DNA of 64,000 nucleotides. Origin: Grifola frondosa. Lineage: Eukaryota; Basidiomycota; Agaricomycetes; Polyporales; Grifolaceae. Below the pieces are notes generated by a model, which saw only the letters and a program-made list of their open reading frames with translations, did not search any database and was not told where the DNA came from. Positions 23,331-36,111 of this stretch are shown here, in pieces; position 1 is the stretch's first letter; each line of letters opens with the position of its first letter. Both the position numbers and the translations under genes were made by a program. The DNA lies in the NCBI GenBank assembly GCA_001683735.1, contig LUGG01000004.1, positions 1,178,001 through 1,242,000 on the forward strand, given 5' to 3'.

Positions 23331-23855
23331 GGTGGGATGAAGAAAGGAGGCGTGGAGGGCATGACGGAGATGATATAGGGCGGCAGGCAACTGCAATCCA
23401 GGCATGCATCATAGGCCGCAGTAAGGGCGTCAGCTCTCGATCACCAGATGGATCATACCGACATTCGCATTCCGCAGCCACTGAGGCCGATGGGTGTTAC
23501 CTACCGGCCGCCTTGCAAACGTATCATGTCTTGCCGATGTTCGAATTTCCTCGCATGCCTTTGCATGCACGCGACTTTAATCGTTTACGCCTTCCGCAGT
23601 CTGCATACTATTGCACCGTGTTCCGCGAACGCGGGGCACGGAGATGACGTCATCGCCTCAGGAGTTTGCACAAGTCGGATAACGGAAGCATACTAGAAAC
23701 GGGAGTTAGGAAGTTCCCTACATTGTCTCCTCCGGAGCCTGATTCGGAGAACGGCACAAGTGTGTTGCTATCCGGGAAACATACAGTGAAGTCCCAGTAT
23801 TTGAGATTGCTTCAGAGAAATATGACATACAATAACGATCGTCGTGAAGGGTATC
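23331..23855. other. Intergenic region between FAS1 and vma1 genes
   Basis: It holds the promoter of the minus-strand fasciclin gene and the 3' end of the V-ATPase gene. No gene or repeat is recognised. Confidence 0.4.
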
Positions 23856-26247
23856 TTATTCTACCATCTGTCGGAACTTGTCTTGAATCTCGTTATACAA
23901 TGCATCCATCTTGTCCTTGATCACCTTCTGTCCTTGTGAAGGCGACTGCAATTAAAATAAGTATTAAAACGTCGTCACTTACGATGATGCTATGCTACGC
24001 ACCTCGAACTTCATCTGCGACAACTTGAACATCAAATCGCCCGCAGAGTCCCTGATCTTCGCGAACGTAATGTCACCCTGCGCGACCGCCCTCAGTGCCG
24101 CGTCGTGGAATGCCACAAAGTTCCGCAGCATCGCGCTCGTCTTGTAGAACGGACAGAAGCGGTCGTACTCGCTCATCCCGTTCTGCTGCAGGAAGTCGTC
24201 TTTGAGCATCCGCGCGACCTCCAGCGTGATCTTGTCGTTCTCGCCCAGTGCACTCTTGCCGACCAGCTGCACGATCTCAGCGAGGTCCTCCTCCTTCTGC
24301 AGGATTTCCTTCGTGCGCGTGCGCAGCTCGACGAAGCCCGGCTCGGTCGCCTCGTAGTGTGGCTCGAGTACCTTCGTGTATTTGGAGTATGACAGACTCC
24401 AGTTGACCGACGGGAAGTGCTTCCGCTGTGCGAGCTTCTTGTCGAGACCCCAGAACACCTGCACGATACCGAGAGTGGCGGATGTGACAGGATCGGAGAA
24501 GTCACCACCAGGAGGAGACACACTGTGTCTTTCGATGAGCAGAGACCCGACTATTAAAGACAAAATTGATTCCTTACGCGCCGACAATGGAAACAGTGCC
24601 CTGTCGTACGGGATTGCCCAGACAGGTCACCTTCCCTGCACGCTCGTAGAACCCAGCGAGCTTTGTTCCAAGATACGCGGGGTAGCCTGAGTCGGCAGGC
24701 ATCTCTGCTAACCGACCTGAAATTTCACGAAGAGCCTCCGCCCAACGCGATGTCGAGTCTGCCATCATGGAGACATTCCTGCCCTGGTCACGGAAATATT
24801 CTGCAAGGGTGATACCGGTGTAGATAGAGGCCTCGCGCGCAGCGACAGGCATGTTGGAAGTGTTCGCGACCAGCGTAGTGCGCTTCATGATGGGTTCTTT
24901 GCGATCGCCAACATCCATTGTGAGCGCGGGGAACTGATTCATTCGATAAGCGGATTCTTGTCTATGTCTTAATAGCAGATACTCACATCCATTAATACTT
25001 CAGCCATCTATGGGTCGCCGTAAGCACCAGAGAAATGCCACGAATGGAATAGCCTCACCTCATTTCCACGCTCGCCACAACCGACGTAGATGATAATGTC
25101 GCTGTTGGAGTATTTCGACAGGGCTTGAGAGATGACAGTTTTTCCACAACCGAATGCACCAGGAATGGCCGTCGTGCCGCCCTGTACACATCTGCAAAGC
25201 GTATGAGTGCCAATGAACTACAAACTCAGGATGAAAACTTACGGGAAGAGCGCATCAAGAATGCGCTGACCGGTTAGCAGAGGATAGTCTGCAGTATGCT
25301 TCTCTGACACAGGCCGGGGCGCACGGACAGGCCATACTTGCATCATAGTGTGCTTCGTTGTTTTGCCCTCAAACTCGGTCTCCAAAACGATATCCTGCCA
25401 GATAATATGAAGACAGGTGTGAAATATTTTAAAAGCGCCACTCACATCCACCGTATAACTGCCCTTCTCGGCGATATGTGTGATGGTGCCCAATGCCCGC
25501 GGAGAAAGCATGATCTTGTGGTTGTCAACCAGGGAGTTCTCGTATACGCGCCCAAAGATGTCACCTCCTGAGATATGGTCCCCTGCCTAGTGAGATGTAC
25601 CCATCAGAGACATTCCCGTTGAATATCAGTAGGCGGGAATACTTTAAGGTCTAATGGACTGAAATCCCACTTCAAGGATCGGTCGAGGGACTCGGTATTG
25701 ATACCTCTAGGTATGTATATAGATTTAGACATTTGTTGAATCCCCTGTAAGAGAGATTTAGCATTGATCAGCGCGAGAATGCAAAAGGGGACATACACGG
25801 AGTGGTCGCTGAATTCCGTCGAAGATGTTCTCCATCAGGCCTGCGGACAGATAGTCGGAAATCGCTGCGCAATAAGGAATACAATGAAACCCACCAGGAC
25901 CGAGCTCAACACTGAGAGGTTTGCCTGTGCGCAACACAGGATCTCCAACCGTGACACCTGACGTCTCCTCATACACCTGGATTGTCGCCTTGTCCGCATC
26001 GATACGGATAACCTCTACGTGGATTATTCAGTATTTAGCAATAATTCCTCAGCCTTCAAACACTGTACATACCGCCGACCAATTCATCGTGTCCCACACG
26101 GACAAGCTCGTACATCGCGGAGCCGGTCATATTCTCGGCGATGACGACGGGGCCCGACACGCCAAAGACCTGACCGAACCGTGATTCACGGTCCTCATCT
26201 CTAATCTTGGGGAGGTCCTTCTTTGCGTTTGCGAGGGCGCCGGCCAT
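23856..26247 (-). CDS. vma1: V-type proton ATPase catalytic subunit A
   Basis: This is the ATP-hydrolysing subunit of the vacuolar proton pump (V1 sector). The start is the ATG at 26245-26247 ([19 protein letters not shown]). Diagnostic segments are [61 protein letters not shown], the P-loop GAFGCGKT (near 25145-25170), [53 protein letters not shown] and [11 protein letters not shown]. The last exon ends [10 protein letters not shown] with a stop at 23856-23858. About nine short introns occur. No intein is present: the P-loop region is continuous, unlike yeast VMA1. All exons keep frame. It is divergent from rpt1, 235 bases away. Confidence 0.96.
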
Positions 26248-26482
26248 GGTGGAGTGTGGGGCAGCGAGATAGTAGAGGTCACTGCAGGTCACTGCCTCAA
26301 GCTACAACTACGACAGAGACCAGTCCGTGGGAGTCTGGTCGCCTTTTTTGGAAATGACCGGGACGGTGTGACCGACGCGCGTCGTGACCAGACTGACGCG
26401 TCCTCCTTACAAACTCTCGAGCTCGACAGTTCTGTCTCCTACCACACTTCAGGTTCAACCGTTTGACGACTCGTAACACAAA
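26248..26482. promoter_or_regulatory. Bidirectional promoter region between vma1 and rpt1
   Basis: Two conserved housekeeping genes start in opposite directions from this 235-base gap. It contains GACGCGCGTC and GACGCGTC blocks (about 26373-26401) that are GC-rich and near-palindromic. Their role is not known. Confidence 0.55.
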
Positions 26483-28433
<1,951 letters not shown>

Positions 28434-28967
28434 ATTGTCATTGGTTCACTCCTGTGTTTTCATACATTTATTCTATTCATTGTGCCTGCCGTTGCATCAG
28501 GTGGATCCATGGCTCACAGCAACCCGTCTCACCTCCTCTTGTAATCGGTTGACGACAGATGGCATATTTGACAAATGGCAACTCTCCTGAGTCCCTTCTA
28601 TGCCTTGAAGGACACCCAGAACGAGGCTCCGAAGGTCCCGTATTGTTCGTCATATCCCTACAGGCACGGCGGAACTAGGCACCTTCAGTAAGGTTTGAAC
28701 GTTTGAATATTCTAATTGGGATCGTGTGCGCCCCTTAGACGTATGGGAATGAAAGCACGCTTCGGAAGATTGGTCATGAGATATGTCTGATCTATGAGTT
28801 CTTGACCGGCGGATTGTGTCCGTGATACTAATATGCCAAGCCTCTGCTCTTGTTTTTCGTGAGTCTTTCTTTGGATAAATAAGTGAGATATGACTCACCA
28901 TGGGAAAGGAACTATGATTTTCACGCGTAGTCGAAAGATTGTGAGCGTGGTGTTTCCAATCAAGATG
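28434..28967. other. Region after rpt1 without a supported gene
   Basis: About 530 bases holding the rpt1 3' end and sequence with frequent stops on both strands. Confidence 0.35.
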
Positions 28968-29215
28968 ACTCGGTTTCAACACCCACACAACAAATCCTGA
29001 GTGGATTGGGTCATCAGAAGCCTTTTCAATCGAAGTTGTAGGAACGTTGAGTCCAACTAATTCTGTTCTGGAACCCCCTATAATCACAAGTCGCTTCAAT
29101 GATATTAGCTTTGATGGTGCGAACGCATGGAAAAGTGATCCGCTCTGTAGAACAGATTTCAAGATGGCTTTTCATGGTGACCAGGCCAAAGTGGACATAG
29201 CTCATTCAAGATAAG
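28968..29215 (+). CDS. Hypothetical gene fragment with an SRFNDISFDG motif
   Basis: An open plus-strand stretch reads through PEWIGSSEAFSIEVVGTL and SRFNDISFDGANAW to DQAKVDIAHSR and a stop. It lacks a clear start, so it would be a terminal exon or a relic. Its DISFD block resembles one in the minus-strand open frame at 29585-29845. No family is recognised. Confidence 0.3.
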
Positions 29216-29584
29216 CACAATTTCATTTCGCAGGCTACTTGCGAGCATCGGGGAGCCGAAGCATGCCGTCCATATTCTCGAACCGCATTAGCTTCAATAC
29301 CACATGCTCTGGAATAAGTCAAATGGATGCAGACGGATCAAACAAGATGGGCCAGCCCAGGTGGATGACGTGAATAGTGAACAAAAGAATCGACTCACAC
29401 CTTCTGTCCTAAAGGTGTCAGCGGGAAAATCCGGGCCGGAATGGACCCACAAGTGACCATACAAGTTGCACCCGATCATCCATGACAATTCCAAGTCCAG
29501 CTGTCCACAGTATGCTCCTGAATGGCAAGCATTGGAGCTACGAAGCTCCATGTCATGACGCAATTGAGGGATTACTTCGGACCT

Positions 29585-29845
29585 TCATTCCTCTGGAATC
29601 ACACTGATAAGTTCTTCACTGGTGCACATGTTTTGAGGTACATCAAAGCTAATATCATCGAAGCTGATTCTTTCACTCACTACACCTAGGTGCTGTGGTA
29701 GCAACCTCATGGTGCGGTACTTTTTAGACCCATAATCGTTAGCAAGACACCATATCCCAGAGCTTTTTTTCACCAACTCCGACAATTTTTCCCTCCAAGA
29801 GTCATTCTCTCCTTGTTTGGACAAATCGATACTCATGATCATCAC
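29585..29845 (-). CDS. Hypothetical protein fragment with an RISFDDISFDVP motif
   Basis: A minus-strand frame starts MSIDLSKQGENDSWREKLSE at an ATG near 29836 and ends SEELISVIPEE. It looks protein-like: an amphipathic N-terminal helix, then LRLLPQHLGVV-like strands. No domain is recognised. A minus-strand continuation to about 29294 is possible through an intron but unproven. Confidence 0.3.
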   Translation of the reverse strand: MMIMSIDLSKQGENDSWREKLSELVKKSSGIWCLANDYGSKKYRTMRLLPQHLGVVSERISFDDISFDVPQNMCTSEELISVIPEE

Positions 29846-30016
29846 TGATTAGTTTTCACAGCTCGTAAGTCGACTTCTTGGCATTGTTATCCTTGTGCTT
29901 CTCGGGCTTGCAGACCTCACGTGTTTCTGTTTCATGCCGCAGAATGAGTTACAGTACCCAAACCGGAATTGCTTGCAACGCTCCCTATCTTGTCGTAGGT
30001 CAGCGAGTGGAACCCG

Positions 30017-30027
30017 GATTGTATAAA
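30017..30027 (+). promoter_or_regulatory. TATA-like box
   Basis: The sequence ttgtataaagg precedes a stretch with several ATG codons and, 330 bases later, the cysteine-containing exon at 30354. Its use is inferred. Confidence 0.25.
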
Positions 30028-30353
30028 GGGACTCGCTGCTCGCTGCATCTGAGGACATCCCCAGTCTCTCTGTGTTCTATCTACAAGGTATGTCTTGCTC
30101 AATGGATGATATGCTGCCGGTCAATCATTTGTCTGCATCCAGCCAAACTTCTTGCCTCTGCACCATATTCACAACATGTTCATCGCTGAGATCCCGATCC
30201 CCGGTATGTTGTGCCATTTCTCGTATTGCCTATGAAACTGACAATTCGGTTACATTGTCGTGGTCATTCCCGATGGCTGCAAATTGCTTACTTGGTATGT
30301 ATTCTTGTTTATTTACCTGCCTGCTCATGTGTTTACATCCATATACCGTATAG

Positions 30354-30563
30354 ATTCTTACAGTCAACCAGACCTACTGCAGCAACCACGCTAAGCGTGA
30401 TGCGAAAGGGAGACCTCTGTGCGAATTTCAGAATATGTCATACTTCGTATCCTCTTCGAGCCCGAGTGGGACCTACAATTGTGGTGGTGAGGGATGCAAC
30501 GGATACTATTTCGCCACTCACACCACGACCGTGAAGTACACAAAGACCACTACCCAGAAATGA
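30354..30563 (+). CDS. Terminal exon of a possible small cysteine-containing (secreted?) protein
   Basis: After a good acceptor (cgtatag at 30347-30353) the frame reads VNQTYCSNHAKRDAKGRP, then LCEFQNMSYFVSSSSPSGTY, NCGGEGCNGYYFATHTTT and a Lys/Thr-rich tail to a stop at 30561-30563. Four cysteines, N-glycosylation sites and a dibasic KR site fit a small secreted fungal protein. I could not place the first exon or a signal peptide. The upstream donor at 30293 (gtatgt) is a candidate. Confidence 0.4.
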   Translation: MLTVNQTYCSNHAKRDAKGRPLCEFQNMSYFVSSSSPSGTYNCGGEGCNGYYFATHTTTVKYTKTTTQK

Positions 30564-30998
30564 GCTAGTAGCAGGGTACCATGCTCCGTTGCTCCGTTGC
30601 TCTCAGTGTCTTCTATACTCCCCGCTCTGTTGTTATAAGTACTTGTAATCGGATATGTAAATGTGATTGTGATGCTCGTTCAAAGCAGTGTTTTCGCCTC
30701 GCACGAGTCATGGTTGAGCATTCAGTGACTGATCAGATATTTACGTATTATGATTTTATGACCGCCTGCCCCATCTCGAAATTGCAAAACATTTCTACGG
30801 GCCCGAAAATGCCAATACGCCGCGAAGATGACTAAGCCACGGGCGCTGAACGTAGTGCGATATAAAACACGAGTACGCTGGATGATGGTTGCACCTCACC
30901 ACGTTATACGTATCCTATACGTATCCATCCTTTTGTAACATCCCAGCGTAAGCTCCAACTAATTGTGGAGGTTTTTACACCTACTCATATATAAAAAG
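30564..30998. other. Promoter region of the APH-fold kinase copy 1
   Basis: 435 bases. It contains a TATAAAA at 30861-30867 and two adjacent copies of the 11-mer tatacgtatcc at 30905-30926, each holding a palindromic TATACGTAT core, 73 bases before the start codon. Confidence 0.4.
30905..30926. repeat. Tandem 11-bp repeat in the kinase promoter
   Basis: tatacgtatcc occurs twice in immediate succession, at 30905-30915 and 30916-30926. It could be a regulator site; this is inference. Confidence 0.5.
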
Positions 30999-32591
30999 AT
31001 GGCTTCGATTCCGTCTGCTGCTACCCTCAGCAAGCAGTATATCAGCGAAATTCTCAACAGGACCAGACGCGACCTACGCGAGGCTTCGGAAAGAGTTGCT
31101 TCGTCGTTGAACTTGGACGCGCTCAAGTTAGCGGGGTCGATGGTGTCTGGTTGTCCATGCACTGGAATCTATTTAACTGCACAAGGTCAGCGTATCATTG
31201 TCCGCTCAATCTAACTCTCATACCAACTTTCGCTGCTTTTGTACAGGCGGCTACAACCAGGTGTGTGAAGTCGAGCATTTTCACCAATGCTGTCATTGAT
31301 GGATAATGCTCTGACTAGATTTACATGCTCACATTCGAGGGGTATCCCGATCTGATTGCCAGGGTGAACGGCAGTATGGCCAACCAAGATATGATGTTGA
31401 AACGAACCGATGAGATGATTTCTTATAGACTGTCCTCTGAGGCTGGTAGCTTATAGCCACTATCATACTCATCTTCTCACGTATAATTACCCCAGGCTGC
31501 AACATTAGAATTCCTGCGGAACAATACATCCATCCCAGTACCTAAAGTCCTTGCTATCGAGACAAACCCACATAATCCTGTCAATGCCCGCTATACCATC
31601 CAGGAAAGGGTGAGCTACTTGGTCTGGACGATCTACTTGGACCGGGATTAACATTCAGTCATAGATACTTGGTCGGTCTTTGGGGAGTGTTTGGCCTTCA
31701 TTGACTTCGCAGCAGATCGAAACCGTGGTTGCACAGGTGGCCGAGTTCGAAGCCCAACTTATGCAGACCCATTTTCCTGCGATAGGATGTCTACTGAAAG
31801 ACGTAGATGGTCAGTTCTCTGTCGGTCGTATGGGATTCCCTTGCGTATCCACATATAATCTACGCGGCGATACTGGACCATGGACATCGTCCTTAGATTG
31901 GATCAAAGCACAACTCAGTGCGGAATTAATTGGACTTGACGACACGGACAAATGGATGTTGGAGCGTGCCAACTGCCGGTTCCGAAATGGCGATGCGGAG
32001 AACACTGACCTTTCTCAACTGCACCACTATTTCATGATGTTGTATCGACTCCTCCTACGTGGAGTGGAACAACTGTCACAGGTCTTGCATTCCGATGATT
32101 GTGATCCTCCTAGTGTGCCGTTCGTTCTCCATCACGACGACCTGGAGATAGGGAACATCATGGTTGCTTATGATGATCCTACCCGTGTCGTCGCAATCGT
32201 CGATTGGGAAGGTTCTCATGTAGTGCCTCTCTGGGTCCCGGTTACTTGCGATCGATTGTTAATGGGCAGTCTCCCGGAGGGAGATCAGCTGCGTGGTCTA
32301 CAGGAGCTGCGACAGTCTATTCACGAACGATTGGCCCCTATAGCGGATCGTGCTAGACGTCTTCCCGTGTATCTGTCCTACCTCCTCTATCTCGCCTCTG
32401 GAGACCTGTCCAAACTAGAGAACGTAACGACCATGAAAGCTGATTTTCGAAGTTGGCTGGCTCCCATGTCTGAACAGTATGTACGATGCTTTGATGAGCT
32501 TCTTACGTTCATAAATGCAGGTGAGTTCAGCTGTCCACGCTGGAATGGCTCGAATTTGATGTTTCTCCTTCAGATGATCAACATTCCATGA
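30999..32591 (+). CDS. APH-fold (aminoglycoside phosphotransferase-like) kinase, copy 1
   Basis: This belongs to the protein-kinase-like APH/choline kinase superfamily, which is expanded in mushroom fungi and of unknown substrate. The start is the ATG at 30999 (MASIPSAATLSKQYISEILN). Nucleotide-lobe segments include GGYNQ, MLTFEGYPDLIARVN (an AxR in place of the usual Lys strand) and TSIPVPKVLAIETN. A large last exon (31660-32591) carries the Brenner-type catalytic motif HHDDLEIGNIMV and the metal-binding IVDWEG. Introns follow the first exon, GGYNQ, the YRLSSE block and QER. The paralogue at 36.1-37.7 kb on the minus strand shares this layout. All catalytic positions appear intact. Confidence 0.85.
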
Positions 32592-33555
32592 TCGATCCAA
32601 ATTCGTACAGGGGCTGAGGATACTACTGTTTTTTTGTTGGTCTTTTTTCATCTTACGAATCATGACGATGTGTGTTCATTGAACTCTAGCTTTCTGTTAT
32701 GAACTTGTGTCTTTTTTTTAACCCGTTATTTGGAATTCACGTGGCTCAATTTATTCCCTGGTGACCTTTATACATGCCTTAACGAGCCACAAGATCTACT
32801 TCCGTCGTATTATGATCGTAGTGAGATCCATCACAAGCAATGACATATGTACACCAGTCTTTCTGCGTTCTATCAGCTGCAGACCGTGATATTGAGTTTC
32901 TGACTTGCGTGTCACCGTGAACGCGAAGTTTGGCCTTGTTTGGAGCAGGCATATAAACTGTACGCTCGCAGCGAAAATGTACATGTATATATACGCACGG
33001 TAAGCATATATACTGGCGGCTCTGCAGTCGATATCCGGACACGCATTGGGCGGCACATCTGACAGTGACGCCTCGCCGGTTGCTTCTGTCGCACTCTAGC
33101 CGCGAGACTTGGCCTTGAACTTTACCTTTCAGCGCTCCAGCCTGTATAACGGAAAACAATTGTTCCTCTGTGTGAAGCCCGCTGCTCACCCAATGCCATT
33201 CCACTCCGGCCAACTTGCCATTTCCTTGAACAACTAAGTATATATGTTCTGGGGGCCTGGAAAGCGGATACGCTCTGTTTATGAGACTTTCAGGATGCGT
33301 GCCATGATCAAGATGTCATTTCCTATGATCCATCTATGCTCCCTGACAACATGAAATAGTCTTGGATCCTAGTGCGTGTCCTTCTATTGTTTTCTACTGT
33401 CTTGTAGTGACCGTGATTGCAAACCACGTTACCACAATTCTCATCTTGTCGCCCAATTGGGGCACGTGACGGTTCATTGTAGTTGAAGTTCAACTCCGAA
33501 CTTTACTCATACATCACACTCTTCCCAGCCCTAGTAGGCAGACACAGAAAATACC
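32592..33555. other. Region between APH kinase copy 1 and kinesin
   Basis: About 960 bases. It carries the possible small minus-strand gene at 32779-33213 and the kinesin promoter. The promoter has a ccaattgg palindrome (33454-33461) and a CACGTG (33463-33468) about 90-100 bases before the kinesin ATG. Confidence 0.4.
32779..33213 (-). CDS. Possible small hypothetical protein
   Basis: A minus-strand open stretch of about 144 codons without a standard ATG at its 5' end. An alternative gene model starts at an ATG just upstream (MASWPEWNGIG) and uses a GT-AG intron ending near 33142. The product has several cysteines (VRCAAQCVSGYRL) and no known domain. Confidence 0.25.
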   Translation of the reverse strand: MAGVEWHWVSSGLHTEEQLFSVIQAGALKGKVQGQVSRLECDRSNRRGVTVRCAAQCVSGYRLQSRQYICLPCVYIHVHFRCERTVYMPAPNKAKLRVHGDTQVRNSISRSAADRTQKDWCTYVIACDGSHYDHNTTEVDLVAR

Positions 33556-35620
33556 ATGGCGGAACAGAGCATCAACAATAAAACTGTGAAGTACATTCTA
33601 CAGGTAATGAAGCATGCCTGTCACATGGCGGTTATACATTAACCGTCGATCCGTACTGCAGAACAAAGGTCTTATTCAAAGTCATATGTTGAAACATAGA
33701 ACGACGTGGAATATGTCATCGTCTCCGTCTATGGACGATGCGGAGCCTGTCCAGATATATATCCGTGTCCGACCATTGCTCGCGAATGACATTTCGCATG
33801 GAGCGTACTCGTTGGTTGACATTCAGCCTCCACGGACCATACACCTCACCCACCCTACGATACGTTCTGCAGGGTATGTAATATTTACAGAGTTTACCTG
33901 CCTGATATCTAATGTATGTTCTCGCCCCATGCCATCTCAGTGGTCGCTTCGCCACAAAGACATTCCACTGTGGCGCTGTTTTTGGCGACGACGCTGATAA
34001 CAACACTGTATATGCTGGCATGGGAATCGAGAAGGCTGTTGATCGGTGTCTAAACTTTGAAACACGCGAGTTATCGATACTGGCGTACGGTCAAACTGGT
34101 ACGGGAAAGACCTTCAGCACGACAGCTCTAGAAGGTACCGATTTGTATTTCTGTTACATCCCAGATCTCATGGCCCCATATTAGAGAACATCATGCGTCA
34201 CGTATTCCGTGTTTTCGAAGCCGCCCGTGAGCAATTCACGATCTCGGTAGACGCATTCGAGATTCGTGGCGCATCTGCATATGACCTCTTGTCTGATCCG
34301 CCGCTTGCGCCACTGAAGATCTTTGCAGCAGGAACTGGGGAAGTGACATATCCTGGCCTGACAAGACATCAAACGGAGACAGGGGAACAACTGCGTGGCT
34401 TGGTCTCTAAAGCGAAGGAACTACGTTTGACCAGAAGCACTTTGAAGAATAGTGCAAGCAGTCGGTATGTCAACTATCATGACCTTGCCTATGTTCAGGA
34501 AAATGACTGTCGCTTAAGCTCTCATTCTGTCATGCGCATTCATGTGCAATCGAAGGAAGACGATGCCACAAAGTCCCAAGTTAACATCATAGATCTAGCA
34601 GGCAAGTCTGTCTCTTCTCGACGACATTCCTCTGGACCTCAACGGATTCAGTATAGGTTCCGAGAGATCGCATGTAACGACTCAACATGATCCTGATGCT
34701 ATGAAGGAGTCTATCGAAAGTAAGTAGCTGATTATATGCTTTGTTGACCTGACCGAACGTTGCAACCGCGCAGCAAATAAGTCACTTGCAGTTCTCAAAG
34801 ATTGTATCAGATCGAGGTTACCCGGAGGTAATACACATGTGCCTTGGAGAGGGAGCCGCCTCACGATGGTCCTAAAGAACATGTTCGACCGTGCCGGGAA
34901 GGCGTCGAAGGGAGCTAACAAATTGCTCATCTTGGCATGTGTCAGCCCTAGTCCATTGGACGTAGAAGACACGCTCAACACGCTGCGATATGTGGCTGTG
35001 TTTCAGGTGGATTTTGTTCTTGTACTACGCCAACAAACGAACATCTTTAACGTTGGATGTATAGTTGGGCGCTCTTGGCAAAGACAATGAGGTCAAGGGT
35101 GTTGCAGGCGCTACATTTCGCGAGGATGTCAGCGAATGGAGCCATGAAGATAGCTTGGTATGCTGCTAATGTTCTGACCAAAATATTTATATCGCTCATC
35201 ATTTATTTTTAGAATTACATCTCTCGCCATTTTGCTAAACTCGTCCCGGTGTCACATCGCCTTCTGCCGACACCGACGTCCACGATGTGCGAATTATTAC
35301 CTCTTTCTGTGCAGGAGCTCTCCCAGCGTTGCTCGACGCCGACGCCTGATGAAGGAACCGGCATTCAGGCCATACCAGATGCTCGTGCGGTGGCTCAAGC
35401 GAAGAGCTGGCTGGCCACGTATCGTGCCAAATTTGATAGTCTCGCGCAAAAATCACAGGCCGCACATGCGACTAAGATTGCGCTTGAATCCAAGGGGGCT
35501 GCCGCTGATGCAGCGAGGGCCGCCCTACGTGCACTGGGTGGAGCTGATCCGACTGCAGGCGAGACAGGGTTGGTAACTAGAGCCAGCTGGAGCGGACATG
35601 TCGGCATTGAGACCAAGTGA
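33556..35620 (+). CDS. Small kinesin motor protein (kinesin-13/KIF24-like motor)
   Basis: It moves along or depolymerises microtubules with ATP. The start is the ATG at 33556 (MAEQSINNKTVKYILQ), joined by a 60-base intron to NKGLIQSHM; a later in-frame ATG (MSSSPSMDD, 33713) is an alternative. The motor has YIRVRPLL, the P-loop AYGQTGTGKTFS (34081-34115), switch I NSASSRSH split by an intron, switch II DLAGSE, then NKSLAVLKDCIRS, HVPWRGSRLTMVLKNMF and ACVSPSPLDVEDTLNTLRY. Motor sequence and NKSL-LK-CIR wording resemble kinesin-13/24, a tentative assignment. A short alanine-rich tail ends GHVGIETK with a stop at 35618-35620. The intron before GSE uses a GC donor. Confidence 0.88.
34602..34656 (+). 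other. GC-AG intron in the kinesin gene
   Basis: The donor is gcaagt and the acceptor tatag, 55 bases apart. Only this splice rebuilds the invariant switch II DLAGSER; no GT donor in reach does so. Confidence 0.8.
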
Positions 35621-36111
35621 AGTTTTGTGCTACATTGTATCGCACTTCGTATGCTGAACATATCATAAATTATATGTCCGCTCTCTTTTCATCACGCGGG
35701 AATAACATCTATCAGCGTGGTCGCGATGCAGTTGCTTTCCGGAACGTGCGCATTTCGCAGAACACTCGCGTTGGCCGTATCGGCTTATCCTCGAACAAAT
35801 TTGAGAGAGGGTATCATAAAGACTGGCATAGTAATTTTGGTGAAGTGATTCAAGCAGCATCGTATGGGCTGCTGCGACTAACCCAGTAGCACGAGAAAAT
35901 AATGAAGATGAACGATTAAAGAAGCGAATGCCGTGCTCGCTGAAGGAAAACCGAACCCTGTTTCCACAACATTTCCGCAACCAAAGGGAACCAAAATTGC
36001 CTAGTGATCCGTCGAATGGTCCATGCGGAAGACTTTTTATATTGTGGTCTTGATCTGATTAGTTAACAGCTGATGGACAAAAACACGGATTCAGTGGCCG
36101 CTAATTCGAGT
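35621..36111. other. Convergent intergenic region
   Basis: 491 bases between the 3' ends of kinesin (plus) and APH kinase copy 2 (minus). A plus-strand open frame at 35617-35889 has no recognisable product. Confidence 0.4.

Noticed and set aside
24573..25200. Possible intein in V-ATPase subunit A, as in yeast VMA1
   Set aside because: The region around GAFGCGKT continues directly through normal exons with short introns; no inserted splicing domain.
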